Source: VXNE01 sp965208745 (GTDB lineage: Bacteria; Pseudomonadota; Gammaproteobacteria; Pseudomonadales; Azotimanducaceae). From it: a stretch of DNA of 64,000 nt. Both the position numbers and the translations under genes were made by a program. Of the stretch, positions 27,438-36,805 are shown in pieces. Positions within the stretch are counted from its first letter, which is position 1; every line of letters begins with the position of its first letter. The notes beneath the pieces were generated by a model. It had not been told where the DNA came from. It did not search any database and saw nothing but the letters and a program-made list of their open reading frames with translations. The DNA is taken from positions 124,001-188,000 of the forward strand of contig CBDBPN010000004.1 of NCBI GenBank assembly GCA_965208745.1, given 5' to 3'.

Positions 27438-27701
27438 ATGAACCAGTTCACGGCCACCGTCACACAGCGGAGTCAGGTCACCATCCCCGCGCAGGTGAGG
27501 CGCGTTCTGGGCATCGGCCCGCGGGACAAGGTCGCTTTCACCATCGAGAACGACACGGTGCGGCTGAGGCCCGCGGCTTTCACCCTCGAGTCCGTGTTCG
27601 GGTCCATCCGGCCGAGCGCGCAGCCGGAGGACTTCGACCGGATCCTCGAGGAGGCCAAGGAGGTCAAAGCGCTGCGGACGATTCGCGGCATGGAGGCATG
27701 A
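27438..27701 (+). CDS. vapB: AbrB/SpoVT-type antitoxin (VapB)
   Basis: 87 residues. The swapped-hairpin DNA-binding domain is TATVTQRSQVTIPAQVRRVL followed by GPRDKVAFTIENDTVRLRP; the C-terminal tail (EDFDRILEEAKEVKAL) would wrap the toxin. It stops 6 bases before the GTG of the PIN toxin and both frames are intact. Likely autoregulated through its own promoter at 27380-27437. Confidence 0.9.
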   Translation: MNQFTATVTQRSQVTIPAQVRRVLGIGPRDKVAFTIENDTVRLRPAAFTLESVFGSIRPSAQPEDFDRILEEAKEVKALRTIRGMEA

Positions 27702-27707
27702 ACGAGG

Positions 27708-28121
27708 GTGAGATTCCTCGACACGAACGTCGTGCTTCGGTACCTCACCGGCGACGACCCGGCGAAAGCCCAGGCCTGCTATGAACTCTTCCAGCGCGTG
27801 CAGCGCGGCGACGAAGAACTGTTCGCCACGGAGAGTGTCGCCGCCGAAGTAGCCTACGTCCTCTCGTCGCGGCGCGGGCACTACCGGCTCGGCCACGCGG
27901 AGATCGCGTCCCGCCTGCACCCCATCCTGGCCCTGAGAGGCGTGCGGCTGCCGCAAAAGCTGGTTTGCCTTCGGGCGTTGGACTTCTTCGCGCGACACGA
28001 GGCACTGGACTTCGAAGACGCCCTGGCGCTCGCGCACATGGAGCGCCTGGGGATGACGGAAATCGTGAGTTACGACCGCGACTTCGACGGCATCCCGGAG
28101 GTCATCCGCAGCGAACCATAG
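27708..28121 (+). CDS. vapC: PIN-domain toxin (VapC)
   Basis: 137 residues with the PIN acidic residues in FLDTNVVLRYL (D5), ESVAAEVAYVL, DFEDALALAHM and YDRDFD. It starts at a GTG behind GAGG and follows its AbrB-type antitoxin. Predicted ribonuclease acting on tRNA or rRNA. Confidence 0.9.
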   Translation: MRFLDTNVVLRYLTGDDPAKAQACYELFQRVQRGDEELFATESVAAEVAYVLSSRRGHYRLGHAEIASRLHPILALRGVRLPQKLVCLRALDFFARHEALDFEDALALAHMERLGMTEIVSYDRDFDGIPEVIRSEP

Positions 28122-28178
28122 GCATTCGTGGCAGGCCCATCCCCGCGGGCCCACAGGGCCTCTAACCGGCAGCGCGCC

Positions 28179-28616
28179 CTACGGCTCCCCGCGGATGTAA
28201 TGCTCCAGGTGGTCGATGGTCTCCGCCTGCTCCGCGATGATCTCGCTGAAGAGGTCCCGGAGCGACAGCATCCCGGTCACGACGCCCGCGTCCTCCACCA
28301 CGAGGTGGCGGATGTGGTGGGTCTGCATCTTCTCGATGCAGGCCTCGACGCGATCCCGCGACGAGACCCTGACCACCTCGCGGGTCATGATCTCCGAGAC
28401 CTTGGTCCGCTTGGACGACTTGTCCTTCAGGATCACCTTGCGGGCATAGTCCCGCTCCGAGACGATCCCGACGAGCTTGCCCTCCTGCAGGACCGGCAGC
28501 GCTCCCACGTGGCGATCAGCCATCATCTCGATGGCCTCGTAGACGCTGGCGATGGGAACGATCGAGTAGATGTTGCCGCCCTGCTTGTGGCGCAACACGT
28601 CGCTGACAGTCTTCAT
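28179..28616 (-). CDS. Tandem CBS-domain protein
   Basis: 145 residues with two CBS motifs (IYSIVPIASVYEAIEMM...GALPVLQEGKLVGIVSERDY and REVVRVSSRDRVEACIEKM...RHLVVEDAGVVTGMLSLRDL) and a short helical tail. CBS pairs bind adenine nucleotides and regulate partners. A very strong Shine-Dalgarno (AAAAGGGAGGGG) precedes the ATG. Stand-alone regulatory protein, partner unknown. Confidence 0.9.
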   Translation of the reverse strand: MKTVSDVLRHKQGGNIYSIVPIASVYEAIEMMADRHVGALPVLQEGKLVGIVSERDYARKVILKDKSSKRTKVSEIMTREVVRVSSRDRVEACIEKMQTHHIRHLVVEDAGVVTGMLSLRDLFSEIIAEQAETIDHLEHYIRGEP

Positions 28617-28727
28617 TGCGCCCCTCCCTTTTCGATACCCGTTGGCTTCGATTGTGCGCGCATTGCGCGGCCATCGGCAAGCGGCGCCGGGTCGCCATGG
28701 TAGGCCGTATCGGCGCCGGGGGTTACG

Positions 28728-30182
28728 TCAGGCGACGTCCGCGGCGCGCCTGACCGCGAGCTGTTTGCGGATCTGGGCGTGGTAGCGCTTGTCGATACGG
28801 TAGCCGGCGTAGAGGCACGCGGCGATGAGCCCCCACACCATCGCGAACGGCCCGTCGACGATACCCAGGCGGAACAGCACGTCCGGGGCGACCTCGCCCG
28901 GCTTGGCGTGCGACTCGAGCAGGATGTAGTAGTCGAGCGCCACGCCCGCGACCACGTGGCCGATGCCGTTGGTGGTCTTCGCGAAAAAGGTGCGCGCCGA
29001 GTAGAAGATCCCTTCCTGCCGGCGCCCGGTCCGCAGCTCGTGCTCGTCCGAAATGTCGGCGAGCGCGGACATGACGCTGATGTTCAGGATCGAACCGCAC
29101 GCCGCGGAGAAACAGCCGATCCCCACGATGAACGCCACGAGTTCCCAGGTGGTGTTCGCCGGAGCCAGATCGAACAGGCGCAACGTTACGGCGAGCGACC
29201 AGAAGAAGCTGAGGCCGGCCGCCGTGGCGACGATCGTCCAACGCTTGTCGAAACGGCGATGCGCGGCGGAGGTCAGGGCGAAGCCCAGGTGGAAGCCGAT
29301 GACGTTGTTGGCGATCAGCCAGCCGATCTGGCGCGGCGTGAGCTCCCAGTAGAACGTCGCCATGTAGATGGCGAGGGTCTCGTGCGTGCCGATCATCACG
29401 GACAGGAAGAAGAGCCCGAGCAGCAGGAAGAGGTAGTGCCGGTTCCTGACGGCATCCCACATATCGAGGAGCAGCCGCCCCACCGAGAACCCGAGGCCGT
29501 CCGCCGGAGGCGGCTTGAGTGTCGGGATCCGGTCCCGCGTGAACCAGGCGCATCCCAGGATCGTGACCACGACCAGGACGCAGCAGAACCACACGATCGG
29601 TTCGTACGCGGGTCGGTGGAGCTGACCGCCCTGTTCCCCGAAGAACTGGTCGAAGACCACGAACCAGACGAAGCAGTGCATCAGGAAGCCGCCATAGAAG
29701 GTGAAGAGATTGTTGTAGCTCATCACCTTGGAACGCTGGATGTAGTCGTCGGAGAGTTCCGCTCCCATCGCCAGGTGCGGCACCGCGAACAGCGTCGTGA
29801 ACGTCCGCATCAGCACGGTGAACGCCATGAACCACACGAACAGGCTCGCCTGCGAGTCAAGGAACGCCTCGGGCGGGTGGAAGATCAGGTAGATCGTGGC
29901 CGCGAGGGGTACGGGGGCGGCGAACATGAACGGATGGCGCCGCCCGAAACGCGAGCGGAACCGATCGGAGATCGAGCCCATGAGGGGGTCGGTGAACGCG
30001 TCCGAGAAGATCCCCACGGTGACGGCGATGCCGGCCAGCGTGCCGGACAGCCCGAGGATCTGCTGGTAGTAGAAGAACGTCAGCGCATTGAAGATCCAGT
30101 TGGTCGCGGCCTCGCCGCTCGCCCCGAACCCGAACCAGAGCTTCGTGCGGAGGGGGACGATGTCGTTCAGTGCATTCGCCAC
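28728..30182 (-). CDS. GPH-family (MelB-like) cation symporter
   Basis: 484 residues with about 12 hydrophobic segments. The N-terminus KLWFGFGASGEAATNWIFN and the DPLMGSISDR...RFGRRHPFM loop are typical of glycoside-pentoside-hexuronide transporters in the MFS. The Asp residues on helix II (SDAFTDPLMG) fit cation coupling. It is the only inner-membrane carrier in this part of the window, so the substrate, sugar or otherwise, is open. Confidence 0.87.
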   Translation of the reverse strand: MANALNDIVPLRTKLWFGFGASGEAATNWIFNALTFFYYQQILGLSGTLAGIAVTVGIFSDAFTDPLMGSISDRFRSRFGRRHPFMFAAPVPLAATIYLIFHPPEAFLDSQASLFVWFMAFTVLMRTFTTLFAVPHLAMGAELSDDYIQRSKVMSYNNLFTFYGGFLMHCFVWFVVFDQFFGEQGGQLHRPAYEPIVWFCCVLVVVTILGCAWFTRDRIPTLKPPPADGLGFSVGRLLLDMWDAVRNRHYLFLLLGLFFLSVMIGTHETLAIYMATFYWELTPRQIGWLIANNVIGFHLGFALTSAAHRRFDKRWTIVATAAGLSFFWSLAVTLRLFDLAPANTTWELVAFIVGIGCFSAACGSILNISVMSALADISDEHELRTGRRQEGIFYSARTFFAKTTNGIGHVVAGVALDYYILLESHAKPGEVAPDVLFRLGIVDGPFAMVWGLIAACLYAGYRIDKRYHAQIRKQLAVRRAADVA

Positions 30183-30292
30183 CGCGGCTCCATGCCCGCG
30201 CCAAAGCCGGGCATGCTATCCCAGGCGCACGCCCATCGCCCTGAAGGGCCGGCCGCGCCATGGGGTTACACTGCCGCCCCGGAGGATCCCCG

Positions 30293-31495
30293 GTGAACAC
30301 GGACCGATTCGTCGAGCGCGCCGAAGCGCTCGCACCGCTCATTGCTGCGCACGCCGACGAGGCGGAACGCGAACGGCGCCTGCCGGCGCCGATTGCCGAG
30401 GCGTTCGCCCGCGAGGGCCTCTATCGCGTAGGCGGGCCCCGCGAGTTCCACGGCGCCGAAGCCGACCCGATGACGCAGATCCGCGTCATCGAGGCTGCCT
30501 CGCGCGCCGACGGCAGCGCCGGCTGGAACCTCATGATCGGCATCGAGACCTTCGGCATCATCTCGGCGGGCTTCCACAAGTGCCCGGACCTGATCGCGGA
30601 CCCGATGACGGTGATGGCCAGTTCCACCGCCGCGGTCGGGCGGGCAGAGCGGGTCGCCGACGGCTGGCGCGTGAACGGCCAGTGGCAGTTCGCGAGCGGG
30701 GTCCACAACGCGCAGATCTTCGGCGCCACGGTACGGCTCTACGAGAACGGCGAGGAGGTCGACCCGCTCAACCGCTACGCGATCGTGCCGAGCGAGCAGA
30801 TCGAGATCGTCGACACCTGGCACGTCGCGGGCCTGCGCGGCTCCGGCTCCCACGACGTGCGCCTCGAGGACGTCGTCGTCCCGGAAGAGCACATCATCTC
30901 CGCCATGGGCGGGACGCGGTCCGAGTCCCCGCTGTTGCGGATCCCCCTGGGCACCCGCCTCGCCTACAACAAGGTCGCGGTGGCCCTCGGCATCGCCCGC
31001 GCCGGGATCGACGTGTTCGTCGACGTGGCCACGGAGAAACACCCGCGCTTCTCCGACCGCAAGATCCGCGAACGGCCGTTCGTGCAGCGGACGCTGGCGA
31101 CCGCCGAGGCGCGCCTGCGGGCGGTGCGCGCGTCGGTGTTCGAGATCGTCGAGACGGTCTGGGACTTCGTCGTGCGCGGAGAGGACGTACCGATGCGGGA
31201 ACGCGCGCTGCTCCAGATCGTCTGTTCCGATGCGGTGCGCACGTCAGCCGAGGCCGTGGACGCCGTGGTGGAGGCGGCAGGCACCACGGCCAACAAGCTC
31301 GGCCATCCCCTCGAGCGTATCGCCCGGGACGTGCGCGTGGTGCGGCAGCACTTCACCGTGGCGCCGCACCACATCGAGGACGGCGGGCGCGTGCTGCTCG
31401 GGCTCGAGGCGGAAGGGCTGATGCTGCGGCTGATGACCGCGAGCAACCCCTCCCGCTCCGCACGGCCGCCCGCGGAGCCGCCCGCAGACGCGTGA
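30293..31495 (+). CDS. Acyl-CoA-dehydrogenase-fold flavin monooxygenase (HsaA/DszC-like)
   Basis: 400 residues. Starts at GTG 30293, 7 bases after GGAGG. The fold is that of acyl-CoA dehydrogenases, but motifs such as ASSTAAVGRAERVADGWRVNGQWQFASG and TWHVAGLRGSGSHDVRLEDVVVPEEH match the FMNH2-dependent hydroxylase branch (HsaA, DszC). It likely needs a separate flavin reductase. Substrate unknown, probably an aromatic or steroid-derived phenol. Confidence 0.85.
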   Translation: MNTDRFVERAEALAPLIAAHADEAERERRLPAPIAEAFAREGLYRVGGPREFHGAEADPMTQIRVIEAASRADGSAGWNLMIGIETFGIISAGFHKCPDLIADPMTVMASSTAAVGRAERVADGWRVNGQWQFASGVHNAQIFGATVRLYENGEEVDPLNRYAIVPSEQIEIVDTWHVAGLRGSGSHDVRLEDVVVPEEHIISAMGGTRSESPLLRIPLGTRLAYNKVAVALGIARAGIDVFVDVATEKHPRFSDRKIRERPFVQRTLATAEARLRAVRASVFEIVETVWDFVVRGEDVPMRERALLQIVCSDAVRTSAEAVDAVVEAAGTTANKLGHPLERIARDVRVVRQHFTVAPHHIEDGGRVLLGLEAEGLMLRLMTASNPSRSARPPAEPPADA

Positions 31496-31520
31496 AGGGC
31501 GCGGGACGACCGCTCGCGGG

Positions 31521-32369
31521 TCAGGCAACGACCGCGTCTTCCCCCAGGTGCTCGACCAGCCACGCCCGCAACGGAACGTCCTCGTCGCTCGGCGACGTGT
31601 AGCCGAAACCGCCCGTCGGGCTGGCCCCGAGCAACTGGCGGCGGATCGGATCCGCGTCCTCGAGGTAGCGGGCGACGGTCATGTCGTCGCGGGGCCGGAG
31701 CCAGCGGTAGCTGTAGCCGAGGAAGATCACCTTGCGTGTCACCTCCGAGCGGTTGCGGCCGGCGGCATGCCAGAGGCGCCGGTCGAAGAACACCGCGTCG
31801 CCGGCCCGGGCGCACACCGGCGTGGCGTCCGGATGTTCCGCGTCGTCCCCCGGGAACTCCAGGGCGTTGCACAGGTGGCTGCCCGGGACGATATGGAAGT
31901 TGCCGCGGTCGGGCTCGGACGTGTCCGTCAGCAAGAAGCCCACCTTGAGGGAGACGCGCGGACGGGGGTTGGACTCGAGGTCCAGGTTCAGGCGGCCGCT
32001 GTCCTGGTGCCAACGGAGCCTCGGTGACTGCGACTCGTGGTCTGGCGGAAGCGGCGGCGTGACGATCAGATGGCTGTGATAGAGCTGGATGTGCCAGCCG
32101 AGGATGTCGATCACCCGCGCGATCGTCTTCGGCCACTCGAGCAGCTCGAGGAACGCGTCGTCGTAGCCGATGCAGTCGAGGTGGTTGAGCGGCTGCGCGG
32201 GTCCGAGGTTCCGGAGCGGGCGGTACTCAGCTTCAAGACGGTCGACCGCGGCCGCGAGCCGGGAGACCAGGGCCGGCGGCAACGCGTCCCGCACGACGAA
32301 GCAGCCTCGCTCGTCGAACTCGCGCCGTTCCGCGTCCGTCAGGCGATGTTCCAGGCACGCCCTATCCAT
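31521..32369 (-). CDS. Phytanoyl-CoA dioxygenase (PhyH) family protein
   Basis: 282 residues, Fe(II)/2-oxoglutarate-dependent oxygenase fold. The metal triad is H121-x-D123 in RWHQDSGRL and H201 in RRLWHAAGRNRS; the Arg just after binds 2-oxoglutarate. NFHIVPGSH and VSLKVGFLLTD are typical core strands. Its start lies 56 bp from the divergent LLM gene at 32426. Substrate unknown. Confidence 0.88.
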   Translation of the reverse strand: MDRACLEHRLTDAERREFDERGCFVVRDALPPALVSRLAAAVDRLEAEYRPLRNLGPAQPLNHLDCIGYDDAFLELLEWPKTIARVIDILGWHIQLYHSHLIVTPPLPPDHESQSPRLRWHQDSGRLNLDLESNPRPRVSLKVGFLLTDTSEPDRGNFHIVPGSHLCNALEFPGDDAEHPDATPVCARAGDAVFFDRRLWHAAGRNRSEVTRKVIFLGYSYRWLRPRDDMTVARYLEDADPIRRQLLGASPTGGFGYTSPSDEDVPLRAWLVEHLGEDAVVA

Positions 32370-32425
32370 GGATCCAGTGTACGGCCGTGCTACGCTCGTT
32401 TCACCGTTCCCGGGAAGGCATCGCG

Positions 32426-33550
32426 ATGAAGTTCGGGCTCTTCGTCTACTGCACGGTCGGCCGCCGCAGCGAACTCGAAGCCGGCATGGCGGGACGCAAC
32501 CCGGTCCTGTATCGCCGCATGATCGACGAACTCGGCGACTACGCCCGCTTCGCCGAGGAACGCGGCTACTTCGGCTTCGGCCATCCCGAGCATCACCTGC
32601 AGATCGAGGGTTTCGAGGCCTCGAACGACCCTGCGCTGATGGCGATGTGGCTCGGCAGGCACACCGAGAAGATGCGCATCGTCACCTGCGGCTTCGTCTC
32701 CACCGCGAACAACCCGCTCGCCACCGCCGAGAAGATCGCGACCATGGACCACATGCTCGACGGCCGGTTCGGCGTCGGGCTCGTGCGCGGCTACCAGGCG
32801 CGCTGGGTCGAGAATTTCAAGGTGCGGCCGGAACTCACGGCGGTCGGACCGTGGACGAAGAACACGGCGGACGACGATCTCAACCGCGAGTACTTCACCG
32901 AGTTCGTCGAGGTCGTGGTAAAGGCGCTCAAGAACGAGACCTTCTTCCATCGCGGGAAGTTCTGGGAGTTCCCGCCCAGGGACTTCGTCAATCCCCACGA
33001 GCACCCCGTCTACGTGAACTACGGCCGGGGGGTGGACGCCGACATGCGCGTGCGCGAGATCGGCATCGCGCCGCGGCCGAAACAGGACGAGATTCCCCTT
33101 TACGGGGGGTTCTCGGCGAGCCTGCGCACGGCCAAGTTCTGGGCTCGATACAAGGGGCGGCCCATCGTCCTTTCCGACAACACCGAGTTCCTGCAACTCC
33201 TGTGGCAGGAGTGGCGCAGGGAGGCCGAAGCCCACGGGCACGACGTCCCGCCGGGCAAGGAGGCATGCTGGGGCGGCGTCATGATCTGCGCCGAGACGGA
33301 CGCGAAGGCCGAGGCGCTGCTCGAGGACATGCGCTGGTTCTGGAACCAGTGGGCAATCCCTTTCGGCCAGGGCATGCCGCAGCTCCTGGTCGGCTCACCC
33401 GACACGCTCAACCGGCAGATCGAGGCGGTCTCCAAAGCTGTGCCCATCGAGGAGGCCTTCCTGCTCATCCCGGCGGGCATCCATGCGCCCGAGCAGATCC
33501 ACGACTCCCTGGACCTGTTCGCCCGGAAGGTCATGCCGAACTGGAGGTGA
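32426..33550 (+). CDS. LLM-class flavin-dependent oxidoreductase
   Basis: 374 residues of the bacterial luciferase-like type: MKFGLFVYCTVGRR, EERGYFGFGHPEHHLQIEGF, RIVTCGFVSTANNPLATAEKI and MLDGRFGVGLVRGYQ. The EHH segment near residue 50 is shared with alkanal monooxygenase-like enzymes. The ATG at 32426 has GGAAGG upstream. Divergent from a PhyH oxygenase gene. Confidence 0.88.
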   Translation: MKFGLFVYCTVGRRSELEAGMAGRNPVLYRRMIDELGDYARFAEERGYFGFGHPEHHLQIEGFEASNDPALMAMWLGRHTEKMRIVTCGFVSTANNPLATAEKIATMDHMLDGRFGVGLVRGYQARWVENFKVRPELTAVGPWTKNTADDDLNREYFTEFVEVVVKALKNETFFHRGKFWEFPPRDFVNPHEHPVYVNYGRGVDADMRVREIGIAPRPKQDEIPLYGGFSASLRTAKFWARYKGRPIVLSDNTEFLQLLWQEWRREAEAHGHDVPPGKEACWGGVMICAETDAKAEALLEDMRWFWNQWAIPFGQGMPQLLVGSPDTLNRQIEAVSKAVPIEEAFLLIPAGIHAPEQIHDSLDLFARKVMPNWR

Positions 33551-33576
33551 CCGGTCGGGTCTTGGCGTAACGCCGC

Positions 33577-34611
33577 CTACTTCCCGAGCATCTCCAACTG
33601 TCGGGAGTCCCGTACTTCCTCCGCGATCGCGGGTTCATTCGGCGAGCCGACCTCCGGGTCGTCGGCATCGTCCGCGTCCAACGCCGCCAGCACGGCCTCC
33701 AGATCGTCCGGCTGCTCCGGGTTGGGCCATGCCGTGGCGCCGCGCTCCAGCAGCGCCGCCAGACCGGTCGACGACTCGAGGGTGGACCTGACGAACACCC
33801 GGCCCGAACCCCGCTTGAGTTCCTCCTCGGCCCCGGCCCAAGTGCCCCCCTTGCCTTCGGTCGCGTCCACCACCAGTGCGGCATCCGCGAGTCCATAGAC
33901 CAACTTGTTGCGCGCCGTCGCGTTGCCCACATTGAAGCCCGCGCGAGGGTCGCAGAGAGAAAGCAGGACCAGGCGCTCCTCCAGGAGCAGCGCCCGATGC
34001 TCCCGGTTGACGGCCGCGCGCTCGAGGCCGCCAGGGAGCACACCGGTCACGCTGCCGCCAGCTGCGAGCGCTCCGTTCATGGCAGCGCGATCAACCCCCT
34101 TGGCGCCCCCGGAAACCACGCTCAACCCGGCGCGGGCGGCAACAGCCGCGTTGTCCGCCGTGTATCGCAGCAACGCATCGCCCGCGTCGCGCGATCCCAC
34201 CACCGCGAGACCCCGCCGATCCAGCAGGGACAAGGGCCCGCAGCCATAGAGAAGCGCCGGCGCACTTCCTTTCAGCCGGGCGCGGAGCCTGGTCGGGTAC
34301 CCGCCGTCGGCCCGACTGACCACCCAGATGGACCGAGCCTGCCAACGCTCAAGGGCCTGCGCCACCCGGAACCCGCGATCGAGCAACGCTCGCAACCGGT
34401 CGGGCGCCACCCCTCCGGGGCATTGGTCGATCAGCGCGCCGGCCGGCTCCAACAGACTCGCGGGCTCCATTCCGTTCGCGTGTGGCCACTGCGCGAGCGC
34501 CCTGTATTCGCGGGGTTTGAGTACCGGCGCGTCGTCGCGCGCACCCGGCGCCATGAGGGGCGCGGTCAGCATCAGGATCGCCTGGGTGTTGGGGGAGAGC
34601 GACGCCTTCAT
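33577..34611 (-). CDS. dprA: DprA/Smf-like DNA-processing protein
   Basis: 344 residues. The SLOG/Rossmann core is visible: GLAVVGSRDAGDALLRYTAD, AGLSVVSGGAKGVDRAAMNG, GSVTGVLPGGLERAAV, NKLVYGLADAALVVDATEGKGGT. It lacks a clear winged-helix C-terminus. The ATG overlaps the stop of the upstream RecQ-like helicase gene (ATGA). DprA-RecQ pairs occur in predicted mobile defence loci, separate from housekeeping dprA; that reading is inference. Confidence 0.85.
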   Translation of the reverse strand: MKASLSPNTQAILMLTAPLMAPGARDDAPVLKPREYRALAQWPHANGMEPASLLEPAGALIDQCPGGVAPDRLRALLDRGFRVAQALERWQARSIWVVSRADGGYPTRLRARLKGSAPALLYGCGPLSLLDRRGLAVVGSRDAGDALLRYTADNAAVAARAGLSVVSGGAKGVDRAAMNGALAAGGSVTGVLPGGLERAAVNREHRALLLEERLVLLSLCDPRAGFNVGNATARNKLVYGLADAALVVDATEGKGGTWAGAEEELKRGSGRVFVRSTLESSTGLAALLERGATAWPNPEQPDDLEAVLAALDADDADDPEVGSPNEPAIAEEVRDSRQLEMLGK

Positions 34612-35411
34612 TGCGTGCCCGCGTCGGCCAGCGCCAGCGGCCACACGGCCTCGCACCCGTTCCGCCGGAGTTCCCACGACGAGGTCGCTTTGAGGAACAG
34701 CGTGGCCTCTCCTACGGTGCGTTCGTCGACGGTGGCGGCGAGCGGCGGCAGGCCCGGCCCCACTGCCGCCACCGGTGCTCCGTCCAGCGCCCGAACCGGG
34801 AATTCCATGTGTCCTTGGCTCAGGTCTACGTATTCCTGCATCTGCACTTGTTCCTGACGACGCAGCGAACCCAGGCGCTCCGTGCGTTGCCAGAAGGCCC
34901 GATCGAGCGTCGTCGCCGTCAGTTGCCACCGCCCACCTTCGCGTACCAGCGGCGTCGGTGATTCCAGGGCCATCAGCGAGATGCGCTCCGCCAGCCGTGC
35001 CAGCAGCCCGCTGCGAAACCGGTCGTTGGCGAAACGCTCCGGCGAGACCAGGAGGATATCGACCAGATCGTCCTCCACCGATTGCTCGATCCGCTCCCAA
35101 TCGTCCGGATTGGAGGAGTTGACAGTCTCCGCCACCACGCCCATGCGGCCCGCCGCGGCAATCCGATTACGCATCGGGGAAGGCAGCGGACTGACCAAAA
35201 GGGCAGGCCCCATCCCCGCCTCACGCAGCAGCTTGGTTCCGATGAAGTAGACAAAGCTCTTGCCCCAACCGGTCTTTCGTACGACCAGCAGACGGCCGGC
35301 TCCTGTCACGACGTGACGGATGGCCTCAAGCTGCCCCGGGCGGAAATCTGCGGTCGCGTCGCCTGTGCCAAGGCGCAGCAATGCCCGTGCCGGATGTGGG
35401 TCGAAGTCCAT
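34608..35411 (-). CDS. RecQ-like helicase fragment with internal deletion
   Basis: 267 residues. The N-terminus has the RecQ Q-motif-like FRPGQLEAIRHVV and Walker A RKTGWGKS (K51), followed by SPLPSPMRNRI and DILLVSPERFAND. At about residue 146-152 the sequence jumps from LAERISLMA to SPTPLVREGGRWQLT, which belongs to a C-terminal region. The DEAH box, the second RecA domain and any terminal phosphoribosyltransferase-like module are missing. The frame is open, but an active helicase is not expected. It is coupled to dprA by ATGA. Confidence 0.75.
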   Translation of the reverse strand: MDFDPHPARALLRLGTGDATADFRPGQLEAIRHVVTGAGRLLVVRKTGWGKSFVYFIGTKLLREAGMGPALLVSPLPSPMRNRIAAAGRMGVVAETVNSSNPDDWERIEQSVEDDLVDILLVSPERFANDRFRSGLLARLAERISLMALESPTPLVREGGRWQLTATTLDRAFWQRTERLGSLRRQEQVQMQEYVDLSQGHMEFPVRALDGAPVAAVGPGLPPLAATVDERTVGEATLFLKATSSWELRRNGCEAVWPLALADAGTQ

Positions 35412-35475
35412 CTCTTCCCAAGCTGCGTGGACCGGCCGGCGAAGTCAGCAGCTCCGGCCAAGAACCGATTCCGCC

Positions 35476-36750
35476 TTACTTCAACTCCGTGATCGCCGCG
35501 TTGGTCAGCACCTTGAGTTCGGTGCGCAGCGGCCAGGGCGATCCCATGAGCTGAATCATCGAGACGACGACGATCTCCTCCACCGGGTCGATCCAGAAGA
35601 TCGTGCCGGCGGCGCCTCCCCAACTGTATTCGCCCGGCGAACCGATGACGCCCGTCAACGCCGGGTCGCGGACGAGACCGAAACCGAGCCCGAAGCCGCC
35701 GCCGCGGTTCAGCAGATTCACGGCTGGGCGCTCGCCCTCGCCGCCGGCGCTGAGGGAGGCGGGCAGGTGGTCGGTCGCGATGAACTCCACCGTTTTCGGG
35801 CTCAGGATGCGAACGCCGTCCAACGTGCCCCCGGCGCGCATCATCTCGGCGAAGCGCACGTAGTCCCGGGCCGTCGAGACGAGGCCGCCGCCGCCCGACT
35901 CCATCCGCGTCCCGCCGGTGTAGTCCATGAAGTCGGTGTCGTCGAACGGCACGAGCTTGTCGTTCTCCCGGTCCCAGCCGTGGTTGGGAAGGAAGCGGTC
36001 GAGCTTGTCCGGCGGTACCTGAAAGAAGGTGTCGCGCATGTCGAGCGGATCGAAAAGGCGTTCCTTGAGGAACTCGCCGAACCGTTGCCCGCTGATACGC
36101 TCGATCACCGCCCCGGTCACGTCCACCGCCACGCTGTAGTGCCACTGCGTACCCGGCTCGTACTTGAGCGGCAGGGTGGCCAGTCGTTCGACGAACTCGT
36201 CCATGTCCTCCGCGCCCAGCGCCTGCACTTCGCCGTACAGCTTGTCCACGGGATCCGTCTCCACGAACCCGTAGGAGAACCCCGCCGTGTGGGTGAGCAG
36301 TTGCTGCATGGTCATGACGTTCTTTGCCGGCACACGTTCGCCGTCCACGAGGACATCGAGTTCGGCCAGTTCAGGGAGGAACTTCGACACGGGATCCGTG
36401 AGATGGAACTTCCCTTCTTCGTAAAGAATCATCGCCGCGACCGCGGTGATCGGTTTCGTCATCGAGAAAATGCGGAACAGCGCGTCCTCCGTCAGGGGAC
36501 GCGGGTCCTCCACGCCGCGCTGTCCAACGGCCGACACGTGCACGACCTGCCCGTCACGCGCCACGACGGTCAGCACGCCCGCCAGCTTGCCCGACTCCGT
36601 GTAGCCGCGTGCCAGTTCCGCGATCCGGTCCAGCCGTTCGGCGGACATGCCGACACGGTCCGGCCGCGCCTCGGGCAGTTCGCGGGCCGCCGACGTCAGC
36701 GCCAGCAAGGCCACGACCCCGGCCAGTAGCCACATCCGATGTGCGTTCAT
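35476..36750 (-). CDS. Serine hydrolase of the class C beta-lactamase / esterase fold
   Basis: 424 residues from the ATG at 36750, which has AGGAG 7 bases upstream; the longer frame to 36792 is not needed. The signal peptide is MWLLAGVVALLALTSAAR. The nucleophile motif is S96-M-T-K99, with a Tyr in QWHYSVAVDVTG and GGAAGTIFWIDP near the end in place of KTG. The family includes esterases such as EstB and D-aminopeptidases. Periplasmic or secreted, with carboxylesterase activity more likely than beta-lactamase activity. Confidence 0.87.
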   Translation of the reverse strand: MNAHRMWLLAGVVALLALTSAARELPEARPDRVGMSAERLDRIAELARGYTESGKLAGVLTVVARDGQVVHVSAVGQRGVEDPRPLTEDALFRIFSMTKPITAVAAMILYEEGKFHLTDPVSKFLPELAELDVLVDGERVPAKNVMTMQQLLTHTAGFSYGFVETDPVDKLYGEVQALGAEDMDEFVERLATLPLKYEPGTQWHYSVAVDVTGAVIERISGQRFGEFLKERLFDPLDMRDTFFQVPPDKLDRFLPNHGWDRENDKLVPFDDTDFMDYTGGTRMESGGGGLVSTARDYVRFAEMMRAGGTLDGVRILSPKTVEFIATDHLPASLSAGGEGERPAVNLLNRGGGFGLGFGLVRDPALTGVIGSPGEYSWGGAAGTIFWIDPVEEIVVVSMIQLMGSPWPLRTELKVLTNAAITELK

Positions 36751-36805
36751 TGTCCGACTCCTTCTTCCGTCCATTCCCGTGAGCGCGCGCATGCTAACCG
36801 ATTCG

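Noticed and set aside
28122..28178. GC-rich inverted segments as terminator
   Set aside because: Short imperfect stems without a U tract. Not distinguishable from background in this GC content.
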